Source: Gammaproteobacteria bacterium
Lineage (GTDB): Bacteria > Pseudomonadota > Gammaproteobacteria > DSM-19610
Direction of reading: 5' to 3'
Assembly (NCBI GenBank): GCA_030618475.1
Contig: JAUXDG010000063.1
Span: 1-12,116 of the forward strand
DNA length: 12,116 nucleotides
Below the pieces are notes generated by a model that was given only the letters and a program-made list of their open reading frames with translations, was not told the DNA's origin and searched no databases. A program made the translations under genes and the position numbers. Shown here piece after piece: positions 6,627 through 12,116 of this stretch; position 1 is the stretch's first letter; each line of letters opens with the position of its first letter.

Positions 6627-6842
6627 ATGACAGAGCATGAATTGAATTCGCGTGTGGAAGTGCTGGAATTCCGTCTGGCGCATCAGGAAGCGGCAATTGA
6701 GGAGCTGACCCGCACGGTACTGGCGCAGGAACAGCAGGTGGGTGAACAGGCGGAAACGATCAGGCGGCTTGAAGCACAGATACGATCATTAACAAGCTCC
6801 CCGCCAGGCGCACAGGAAGATGAAATACCACCCCATTATTGA
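6627..6842 (+). CDS. slyX: SlyX family coiled-coil protein
   Basis: A 71-residue protein with the SlyX pattern: MTEHELNSRVEVLEFRLAHQEAAIEELTRTV, heptad-like charged helix throughout, and the typical ending PPHY. The function of SlyX is not established; E. coli slyX is known mainly for its position next to slyD. Here it stands alone, divergent from the L,D-transpeptidase and convergent with mltF 44 bases away. The ATG at 6627 starts the protein at the conserved N-terminus. An in-frame ATG at 6594 would add 11 residues unlike the family, and a GGAG sits about 11 bases upstream of 6627. Confidence 0.85.
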   Translation: MTEHELNSRVEVLEFRLAHQEAAIEELTRTVLAQEQQVGEQAETIRRLEAQIRSLTSSPPGAQEDEIPPHY

Positions 6843-6886
6843 CTGATGGCGTGGTCAGGAGACTGCTCCTTGTACACTGGCCCCTT

Positions 6887-8347
6887 CTAACGGGCTTTGC
6901 TGCTCACTATCGCTTTATTGTCGGTGACCTGACTGGCAAGTTTATAGGCAACGTAGTATTTATAAATGTTGGCGACATACTGCACAGTTTCCCGGCCGGT
7001 CATTTTGCCCGCGGCCAACTCGACGTTGGAAAACCAGATGTCGGGGTCCAGCCCCATCTTTTCCGCTTTGTTGCGCATTTTTTGTACCCTGGCGGGCCCG
7101 GCATTGTAGGCCGCCCAGCTCAGCGCCAGGCGGTTCTCGGTGTTTATCGCGGCATCGCTGAAATACCTGTCGCGTATAAAGGCCAGATATTTTGCGCCGG
7201 CGTGAATATTGTTTTCCAGGTTTTTTATGTTGCGAATATTGACATTGGGGTCAGCTGCCGTAGAGGGTAGTAACTGCATGACGCCGACAGCACCACGGTG
7301 GCTTTTTTTCGAGTGGTCCAGCCCGGATTCCTGGTAGGCCTGGGCCATCAGCACCAGGTAATCAAAGTCGTATCGTTCGCCATATTTCCTGAACAAGGCC
7401 ACAAACGCTTGCTGCTTACGCAGTTCGTCTTTACTGAGCGGATTGTCGATCCAGCGGGTGTCACGGTAATAGCGTTTGAACAGCATATTGCCCAGCAGTG
7501 TGCCTTTCCTTGCCTTCAGTGAGAAGGCGTCGAGGCTCCGTCTGAGTTGCTCATTGCCCTTGCGCGTGGCCCAGCCGATGCTGTTACCCTCCGCGAGCTT
7601 GAGGTTTTCGTGTACCCGGATATCGGGTAAGACCTGTCCCCATAACCTGGCTTTATAGTCATCTACCACGGTGATATCCACGACACCGGAGTTGACCAGT
7701 TCCAGAATATCTTCACTCAGCAGGTGGGGGTCGGCCTGTTCAATCTTTATTGGCGCCAGCTTTTTTTGCCGGAATGTTTCGTTTAACTGCCTGAGATGTT
7801 CCACGTAACTGCTTTGATCGAGAACATAGACAGTTTTTCCGGCGAGGTCTTCGATTTTTTCCAAAGGCTTGACCGCCTTGTTTGTCACCACCAGTTCACT
7901 GACCTTCAACTTTCCGCCGCTGGTAAAAGCGACCTCTTTTTCCCTTTGTGGTGTGATGGTCAGGAAGGCGGCGGCTAAATCCCCTTTGCCTTGTTGTAAT
8001 GCCGGCAGCAGTTCATTGAACGTCACCGGCAGAAACGTGATGTGAATTTTATCTTCGGCGCGCTTGACCCCCTTATTCAGAAACTTCTCGTATTCGCGCA
8101 GGAACTCGACCTGTATGCCCTTGGCGCCACCCTGGTTGAAAAAGAAATCCGTCTTGCTGTAAGTGACCAGTGCACGAATTCGCTTGCGTTTGCGCATTTC
8201 CGGCAAGTCGCCGGTGAACTTCTCTGACACACTCAGTTGCTCGTGTAAGTTGTCATCCGCCCGGGTTGCTGAAACAGGCAGGCCGGCTATGGCGATAAGC
8301 AGGGCAGGGAGCGTGAACCACGTGATCGAGGTTAATAAGTTGCTCAT
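6887..8347 (-). CDS. mltF: Membrane-bound lytic transglycosylase F-like protein
   Basis: A 486-residue exported protein with MltF architecture. A signal peptide (about 1-29) precedes a type 3 solute-binding-like domain (about 50-300, with VTYSKTDFFFNQGGAKGIQVEF and KGDLAAAFLTITPQRE) and a C-terminal SLT domain (about 315-470). The latter has AQAYQESGLD with catalytic Glu340, GAVGVMQLLPSTA, LSWAAYNAGPARVQKMR and ETVQYVANIYKYY. Lytic transglycosylases cut the MurNAc-GlcNAc bond with formation of 1,6-anhydro ends; the N-terminal domain in MltF is a regulatory ligand-binding module. The ATG at 8347 has AGGAC 6 bases upstream. It lies 16 bases after the yajD stop, so both are probably on one transcript. 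No lipobox Cys is seen at the signal cleavage region, so how it is held at the membrane is unclear. Confidence 0.92.
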   Translation of the reverse strand: MSNLLTSITWFTLPALLIAIAGLPVSATRADDNLHEQLSVSEKFTGDLPEMRKRKRIRALVTYSKTDFFFNQGGAKGIQVEFLREYEKFLNKGVKRAEDKIHITFLPVTFNELLPALQQGKGDLAAAFLTITPQREKEVAFTSGGKLKVSELVVTNKAVKPLEKIEDLAGKTVYVLDQSSYVEHLRQLNETFRQKKLAPIKIEQADPHLLSEDILELVNSGVVDITVVDDYKARLWGQVLPDIRVHENLKLAEGNSIGWATRKGNEQLRRSLDAFSLKARKGTLLGNMLFKRYYRDTRWIDNPLSKDELRKQQAFVALFRKYGERYDFDYLVLMAQAYQESGLDHSKKSHRGAVGVMQLLPSTAADPNVNIRNIKNLENNIHAGAKYLAFIRDRYFSDAAINTENRLALSWAAYNAGPARVQKMRNKAEKMGLDPDIWFSNVELAAGKMTGRETVQYVANIYKYYVAYKLASQVTDNKAIVSSKAR

Positions 8348-8363
8348 AATAGGTCCTGGTGAT

Positions 8364-8741
8364 CTATTTCTTTAATAACGATTTGAGATCGGCAAAGGGT
8401 TGGTGCACGGAGGACGGGGCCTTGTCAGTATCTGCGCTGCTGCCGCTCCGGGCATCCGCCTCGAGCAGGCGCTGGTGTTCATTGTCGTGACAATAGACGC
8501 ACAAAAGCTCCCAATTGCTGCCATCAGGCGGGTTATTGTCATGATTGTGGTCGCGGTGGTGGACCGTGAGCTGCTGAACGTTGTCGCGGGTGAATTCCCG
8601 TCTGCAACGCCCGCAGATCCATGGATAGAGCTTGAGCGCCTGCTCGCGGTAGCCTTGTTCCCGCGACTCCCGGTTTTGCCGGGATTCGGCCACCAGCTGA
8701 TCCAGTTTGCCGGCATCTGTCTGCGTTTTCTTCGAAGCCAT
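8364..8741 (-). CDS. yajD: YajD-like HNH nuclease family protein
   Basis: A 125-residue protein with an HNH domain. Two zinc-binding pairs, CGRC (43-46) and CVYC (81-84), flank LTVHHRDHNHDNNPPDGSN (58-76), and CHDNEH (84-89) closes the motif, matching E. coli YajD closely in layout (115 residues there). HNH proteins are metal-dependent DNA nucleases, but no cellular role is settled for YajD. The basic, Gln/Arg-rich N-terminal helix and a Ser/Asp-rich tail are outside the domain. I chose the ATG at 8741 because AGGGGGA precedes it and homologues begin near MASKK; an in-frame start at 8786 has less support. It is the first gene of a pair with mltF. Confidence 0.85.
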   Translation of the reverse strand: MASKKTQTDAGKLDQLVAESRQNRESREQGYREQALKLYPWICGRCRREFTRDNVQQLTVHHRDHNHDNNPPDGSNWELLCVYCHDNEHQRLLEADARSGSSADTDKAPSSVHQPFADLKSLLKK

Positions 8742-8945
8742 GGGTGTCCCCCTGATCTGTATCATAATTCCGGGCACCTTACCCAATTACGACTTGCGGG
8801 TCACGGTTTAGCAGGTTTCTTTTGTGCCGATAATCTAAAATAAACAATAGACCGTGCGATTAAGGCTGGGTATATCGGCTACCCAATGTGCTCATTAGTA
8901 CGTAAAGTTGAAGGAGTACTGGCTTAACAAGTCATCAAATTTATT

Positions 8946-9578
8946 ATGAAACTAAAAAAACTGTCCATTCTGATTGCCGTGATCGCCAGCTTGACATTGA
9001 CGGGCGCCGAATGTGCGTTTGTTGCAAAATCCGGCACCAGTACTAAGGACCCAGAGGATGAAAACCGTTCGACACTGGTTATTGTTATCGGCGATGGCCA
9101 ATTGATCGACGGGCCGGTGCAGGGTGTGAGTTACGTCTCAGGATCGCTATCGGGAATCACCGGTAGCGGGGGAGAGTTTCAATACGAAGTGGATAACAGC
9201 ATTCGCTTCTTTATCGGCGATATCGCGCTCGGTGAGGCGACGCCGGGAAAAGCAATCATCACTCCCCTGGATCTGGTGCCCGGCGGTACACTCGAGACGC
9301 CGGCGGTGATCAATATTGCCAGGCTGCTGCAATCCCTGGATTCGGTACCCGGGGATGGCAGGATAAGCGTGCCCGGCAATCTGCGGTCAGCTGCCGTTCA
9401 GTCCAATGAGAACGTCGCTGCATCGATCCGCTTTCTGGATTTTGCCGATGAGACCGCTTTCGCCAATGCCGCCAGCCAGCTGATAGCCACGTTGACTGCT
9501 TCCTATCCCTTTACAGCTGTGCTGGTTGATCCGGACAGTGCCCGCGAGCACCTGAGTCAGTCCATTAAGAATCGCTAA
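8946..9578 (+). CDS. Secreted protein of unknown function with a surface-protein-like repeat unit
   Basis: A 210-residue protein with a signal peptide (KLKKLSILIAVIASLTLTG) and a Cys at 23. The sequence before that Cys (GAEC) is not a proper lipobox, so lipid attachment is doubtful. The mature part has GPVQGVSYVSGSLSGITGSGG followed by IRFFIGDIALGE (about 56-97), then TPLDL and NIARLLQSLD (about 106-132). I recall similar units in large secreted or surface proteins of gammaproteobacteria, where they seem to precede adhesin-like domains; here the unit stands almost alone. An AAGGAG at 8911-8916 is too far (29 bases) to serve the ATG at 8946, and an in-frame TAA at 8925 rules out a longer start. 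Function not recognised. Confidence 0.75.
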   Translation: MKLKKLSILIAVIASLTLTGAECAFVAKSGTSTKDPEDENRSTLVIVIGDGQLIDGPVQGVSYVSGSLSGITGSGGEFQYEVDNSIRFFIGDIALGEATPGKAIITPLDLVPGGTLETPAVINIARLLQSLDSVPGDGRISVPGNLRSAAVQSNENVAASIRFLDFADETAFANAASQLIATLTASYPFTAVLVDPDSAREHLSQSIKNR

Positions 9579-10093
9579 AATGCCCGCGCGACGTGTTCCC
9601 TGATCCTGCGGTAGCCGGCCGGGCCTCTCGATAGGACATGGCTTTCAGTTGACATCAACAGACGGGCCGCACGGCTGCGGCCTTCCCCATGGAACGGGGA
9701 GCTGCCGCCACCGTTTAAAAAGTAACGGTAGGCCGCCATCACAACGCGCAACGGGGCGTGTGTCGCCGCCCAGCGATCCGCTTCCCGCTCCTCTTGCTGA
9801 ATGGAAATGTCGTTGCGTTTGTGGTGACGCAACTCCAGGTGCCCATACTCGTGATAGCGATAAAACTCGCATAAGGTTCGGCCGGCGTGGTGGCAGAGGA
9901 CGGGATTATAGAGTATGACCGGTGCCTGCCCGGGCTCCGTATGCACGGCGGCGATATCGGGTAAGGTGAGATCGGCGCGTTCCTCGACCTCTTGCATGGC
10001 CTGTGCTGACCAGGTAATGAGGATTCCTGCCGGGGTGTAAAGTAACAAGATAGTTAATCTGGCGAACAAGACTCTTCCCAGTTGTGTCTTCAA
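9575..10093 (-). CDS. Exported HEYGH metalloprotease-like protein
   Basis: A 172-residue protein with an N-terminal signal or anchor segment (about 11-32, ending SAQA) and a zinc-protease motif HEYGH (81-85, HExxH). This is followed about 17 residues later by EEREADRWA (101-109), where a Glu could be the third zinc ligand, as in M48-like gluzincins. Two Cys (67, 75) just before the motif could form a disulfide outside the cytoplasm. It is short for a complete M48 peptidase, so the family is not assigned and activity is unproven. The start is TTG, preceded by a perfect AGGAGG at 8-base spacing. Its TAG overlaps the TAA of the converging secreted protein by sharing bases 9576-9577. Confidence 0.78.
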   Translation of the reverse strand: MKTQLGRVLFARLTILLLYTPAGILITWSAQAMQEVEERADLTLPDIAAVHTEPGQAPVILYNPVLCHHAGRTLCEFYRYHEYGHLELRHHKRNDISIQQEEREADRWAATHAPLRVVMAAYRYFLNGGGSSPFHGEGRSRAARLLMSTESHVLSRGPAGYRRIREHVARAF

Positions 10094-10101
10094 GCTATCG
10101 A

Positions 10102-10107
10102 CCTCCT
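10102..10107 (-). promoter_or_regulatory. Strong ribosome binding site for a TTG start
   Basis: AGGAGG on the minus strand, 8 bases before TTG at 10093-10091. The strong site compensates for the rare start codon and decides the start of the metalloprotease-like gene. Confidence 0.7.
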
Positions 10108-10239
10108 ATCGGTCTGCTAGTGCCTAACTTTACTACATAATTTAGAAAATACCACAGCTATTCGCATGTTTTTTCCGCGGGCATAACGGGATCGGTGCCG
10201 CTGCTGCATTTGCATTTTTATGCTGATCTGTCGTTCGCC

Positions 10240-10256
10240 GCGATAAAGATTATCGC
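10240..10256. promoter_or_regulatory. Perfect inverted repeat, possible operator
   Basis: GCGATAA-aga-TTATCGC is a 7-bp perfect inverted repeat 49 bases upstream of the ATG at 10306, in the gap between two divergent genes. Its place suits a regulator binding site or a small leader hairpin; no regulator is identified. Confidence 0.3.
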
Positions 10257-10305
10257 CCATGTGACCGACACAGAGGTTGACCACCGCGGCAGGGAAGGAC
10301 GTGCT

Positions 10306-10701
10306 ATGGACACCACCGACAACCGTTTTATCCGCAGGCAACTGGATGCCATGCATGAGGCGGAGCGTAAAATCGTCTACCTGTATGCAGAGTCCTGTTT
10401 TCTGAATATCCAGATCGTGCTTGGCAATGTTTCCAATATGGATAGGCTGGAACAACTGGCCGATGCGCTGGTACAGGCGGAGCGGCAGTTCCAACTGTCG
10501 CGGGCTGCACTGCATCGCCTCGGTGTTCCGAGCGCAGAGATGGCAGGTCTGAGTGAGCAGCAGCGGCTGGAGTTATTCGAAGTTCAATTCAAAGATCCCC
10601 ATGCGTCTTCCAGCTTTCTCAGGGGGCTGTTCGAACGCTCGGATTTGCGCGACATGCTCGACGATATCTCTGCGCCGTTTCCGGCGGGGATACCGAATTA
10701 G
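10306..10701 (+). CDS. Small helical protein of unknown function
   Basis: A 131-residue protein without signal peptide or membrane segment. It is predicted mainly helical and charged: NRFIRRQLDAMHEAERKIVYLY, then DRLEQLADALVQAERQFQLSRAALHRLG, then SEQQRLELFEVQFKD and a proline-rich end. No motif or catalytic residue is recognisable. The ATG at 10306 has AAGGAC 7 bases upstream and is preferred to an in-frame GTG at 10195, which lacks an RBS and would encode an unlikely leader across the palindrome. An antisense frame of similar length exists but is less convincing. It converges on the anti-sigma gene. Confidence 0.65.
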   Translation: MDTTDNRFIRRQLDAMHEAERKIVYLYAESCFLNIQIVLGNVSNMDRLEQLADALVQAERQFQLSRAALHRLGVPSAEMAGLSEQQRLELFEVQFKDPHASSSFLRGLFERSDLRDMLDDISAPFPAGIPN

Positions 10702-10710
10702 CCGGTGCGG

Positions 10711-10812
10711 CTAGATCTTGATATAAGTCCAGCCTTCGGTTAAACGCTGGATCAGGTAATCAGCCGCCGAAAGGGCGAGTGCCCCCCGGGTAATGAGCGG
10801 GTCGGTGCCGTC
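10711..10812 (-). other. Out-of-frame continuation of the anti-sigma gene
   Basis: The frame that begins just after a TGA (10813-10815) stays open to a TAG at 10711-10713 and reads TDPLITRGALALSAADY, then LIQRLTEGWTYIKI, which looks like an ordinary protein end. It has no start codon or RBS of its own. A one-base insertion anywhere between 10812 and 10755 would join it to the anti-sigma frame; the six-G run is the obvious place. The resulting stop would lie 9 bases from the converging gene's stop. Confidence 0.4.
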
Positions 10813-10988
10813 TCACCCTCGAAGGAAGATTTTATCCATTCCTTGGCGTTGCGCAGATCACAGACGCGTTCGCGGAGGGTCTCATCGTTTTCCATCCTCA
10901 CCAGCAGATCGCGTTGTTCAGGCTGGTTGAGTTCGCCATCGACAAAGGCGTGCAGGCTGTGTTCGAGTTCAGAGCCAGAGTGTTTCAT
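10752..10988 (-). CDS. Small anti-sigma factor-like protein, reading frame probably interrupted
   Basis: As read, a 78-residue soluble protein. Residues 10-58 (HSLHAFVDGELNQPEQRDLL, MENDETLRERVCDLRNAKEWIK) match the N-terminal helical unit of small anti-sigma factors that pair with ECF sigma factors; it lacks the zinc-binding HxxxCxxC of the ZAS group. The ATG at 10988 overlaps the sigma stop as ATGA and has GGAGG 6 bases upstream, so the pair is translationally coupled. The end (LPGGHSPFRRLIT) is Arg- and Pro-rich and unlike the rest. Adding one G in the six-G run at 10782-10787 continues the frame with ALALSAADYLIQRL and ends at 10711, giving 92 residues. This may be a sequence error, a real mutation or slippage. 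Confidence 0.72.
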   Translation of the reverse strand: MKHSGSELEHSLHAFVDGELNQPEQRDLLVRMENDETLRERVCDLRNAKEWIKSSFEGETAPTRSLPGGHSPFRRLIT

Positions 10989-11530
10989 TTTACCCTCCGA
11001 AGATAGCTTGCTTCGAAAGGACGTTGTGATCGAAAGTTAGCGAGCACCCTCTGTAGCGAGTGTCTCGACGTGTGTAAGCGGCTCATGACGGTACCGATCG
11101 GGATGTCCAGTATCTCGGCCACCTCCGCATAGGAAAACCCGGCCAGGTCGACCAGTGTCACTGTCTGTCGTTGACCGGGCGGCAGTTTAACAATAGCAAG
11201 CCGTACCCGATCGACAATCTCCAGCTCACTGCTGCGGGTTTCCGCGTCCTGTTCGCTGCAGATATTCATCTTTTCGACATCGACGGTGGTGTGTGTGCGC
11301 CTCAGATACTGTTTCCAGGAGTTACTGAGGATGGTGTACATCCACGCGTTCAGGCGCTCGTGATCGCGTAACTGAGGGTATCGTTGCAGCGAGATCATCA
11401 GCGTGTCCTGAACCAGGTCATCGGCCACCATGGCGTCACCACTCCAGGCCAGCGCCACACCGTACAGTCGGTCCCGGTTCTCTGCGATCCTCTTGCGCAG
11501 GCAATTGCCTGTAAGAAATCCACTAATCAC
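10985..11530 (-). CDS. ECF (extracytoplasmic function) RNA polymerase sigma factor
   Basis: A 181-residue sigma-70 family protein of the two-domain ECF type. Region 2 spans about 15-80 (DRLYGVALAWSGDAMVADDLVQDTLM, then RLNAWMYTILSNSWKQYLRR). Region 4 spans about 105-163 (VKLPPGQRQTVTLVDLAGFS, with helix-turn-helix YAEVAEILDIPIGTVMSRLHTSR that would read the -35 element). It directs RNA polymerase to a small set of promoters when its anti-sigma releases it; the coupled downstream gene is the likely anti-sigma. The start is GTG at 11530, preceded by AGGAGG at 9-base spacing. It is transcribed away from a long upstream region that also leads to a secreted protein gene on the other strand, a plausible target. 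Confidence 0.93.
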   Translation of the reverse strand: MISGFLTGNCLRKRIAENRDRLYGVALAWSGDAMVADDLVQDTLMISLQRYPQLRDHERLNAWMYTILSNSWKQYLRRTHTTVDVEKMNICSEQDAETRSSELEIVDRVRLAIVKLPPGQRQTVTLVDLAGFSYAEVAEILDIPIGTVMSRLHTSRHSLQRVLANFRSQRPFEASYLRRVK

Positions 11531-11539
11531 CTTATCCCG

Positions 11540-11545
11540 CCTCCT
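11540..11545 (-). promoter_or_regulatory. Ribosome binding site of the sigma factor gene
   Basis: AGGAGG on the minus strand with 9 bases before the GTG at 11530. It supports the GTG start. Confidence 0.65.
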
Positions 11546-12016
11546 GAAGATGCCGTGTTGCCCTGGTTTATTCGTTATTTATTGTGCTTGAATCATTCGG
11601 CCGTAGCGGCTCTATCCTTATGATTGTCATGCTGTGAATTTAGTTCAAAGGCCAATGACTGACAGTCTGATATTTAAGACATTTCCGAGTCACAAGCTTG
11701 GCAAGCATTGAACCGACACAGCTGGATTACGCAAGGCTGTGCAGTTGCTACCAACTATACGCTTTTTCCCGACGCAGACAGTGAGCAAAGATGCAGCTCA
11801 TAACCTCACTTCATGGCTATGCCTCAATCCTTGATCGGACGGTAAGCAACTGTGGAAGCTATTGATTATTTTGTCTGATTTAAATAGTTCGAATAAAACA
11901 CCAGGGTGATGTCTCTATAGCTAGTCAGGAGTGCCATGCTGTTTGTGCAGCGTGTCTGTGATATAAGGAAATGGCGATATTAATCACTACAAAATTGAGT
12001 TGTGAGGAGAATTCGG
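11546..12016. other. Long intergenic region between divergent sigma factor and secreted protein genes
   Basis: No convincing gene of normal size is seen. It must hold the promoters of both flanking genes. Two small hairpins lie side by side: CACAGC (11717-11722) with GCTGTG (11736-11741), and AGTTG (11743-11747) with CAACT (11752-11756). A 15-codon frame, ATG 11936 to TAA 11983 (MLFVQRVCDIRKWRY), has an AGGAG just upstream and could be a leader peptide, but its length makes chance likely. The part from about 11860 to 12000 is AT-rich, as expected of a promoter region. A weak ECF-like promoter pointing to the sigma gene is possible at 11661-11686 (minus strand). Confidence 0.5.
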
Positions 12017-12116
12017 ATGAAGACATTTAAACTTACCGGCCTGGCGTGTGGGCTGGGCCTTGCCATGTGCGCCGGCGGGGTGTCAGCACACGACATCGAC
12101 GAGGCCGGCGAGCCCG
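12017..12116 (+). CDS. Start of a secreted protein (partial)
   Basis: The ATG at 12017 opens a frame that runs off the window after 33 codons. The product begins MKTFKLTGLACGLGLAMCAGG and continues VSAHDIDEAGEP: a typical Sec signal peptide with likely cleavage after VSA. A good RBS (GAGGAG, about 8 bases upstream) supports the start. Too little of the mature protein is present to name it. It is divergent from the ECF sigma gene, a position often taken by a target of such a sigma factor; that link is inference. Confidence 0.75.
   Translation, partial: MKTFKLTGLACGLGLAMCAGGVSAHDIDEAGEP

Noticed and set aside
6525..6683. N-terminal extension of the L,D-transpeptidase to the ATG at 6683
   Set aside because: It would overlap slyX, lacks an RBS and would place an extra hydrophobic segment before an otherwise complete signal peptide.
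8886..8927. 13-codon frame upstream of the secreted protein gene
   Set aside because: No RBS precedes it; the AAGGAG nearby lies inside it and leads to no start codon.
10117..10515. 132-codon minus-strand frame opposite the small helical protein
   Set aside because: It has no RBS and a low-complexity His/Gln/Arg-rich product; the plus-strand frame has a good RBS at 10306 and a regular helical pattern.
11695..11760. Resemblance to a cyclic di-GMP (GEMM) riboswitch: GGCAAGC, ACGCAAGGC, GCTACC
   Set aside because: Only short pieces match; the flanking stems and tetraloop helix expected for the fold could not be drawn. A covariance-model search would settle it.
11854..11878. ECF-like promoter on the plus strand: GGAA and GTCTGA
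   Set aside because: The spacing is about 3 bases shorter than the usual arrangement.

Overview
The window looks like a stretch of chromosome from a free-living, non-enteric gammaproteobacterium. Support for this is family-level: SlyX, a YajD-type HNH protein, an MltF-type transglycosylase, an Lpp/OprI-type lipoprotein and a c5-like cytochrome. No IS element, phage gene, tRNA, rRNA or CRISPR array was seen. Genes are tightly packed, with ATGA overlaps and convergent genes that share stop-codon bases.

Layout. Positions 1-162 hold the end of an unrecognised gene, followed by a bacterial lipase maturation factor (LMF1-like) membrane protein. Reading leftward from about 3963 are a DUF4442 hotdog protein, a nitronate monooxygenase, a YdcH/DUF465 protein and a lipoprotein c-type cytochrome. 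Reading rightward from about 4025 are an exported BCP-type peroxiredoxin and, overlapping it by ATGA, an exported YkuD-domain protein with a variant active site.

A cell-envelope cluster follows. It has an Lpp/OprI-like lipoprotein with its own promoter, a convergent LysM plus YkuD L,D-transpeptidase on the minus strand, slyX, and a leftward yajD-mltF pair. The lipoprotein ends in lysine, the residue that L,D-transpeptidases join to peptidoglycan, so substrate and enzyme probably sit side by side. MltF cuts the same glycan network.

The right third holds a secreted protein of unknown function, an exported HEYGH metalloprotease-like protein with a TTG start, a small helical protein of unknown function, and an ECF sigma factor translationally coupled to a small anti-sigma-like protein. 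The anti-sigma reading frame appears interrupted: an extra base near a six-G run would extend it in frame by 23 residues to a stop 9 bases short of the converging gene. A 486-base region then leads to the start of a secreted protein cut by the window edge.

No clearly new defence or mobile system is visible. The most useful leads are the lipoprotein/YkuD tethering cluster, the possible anti-sigma frameshift, the exported metalloprotease and the bacterial LMF1 homologue.
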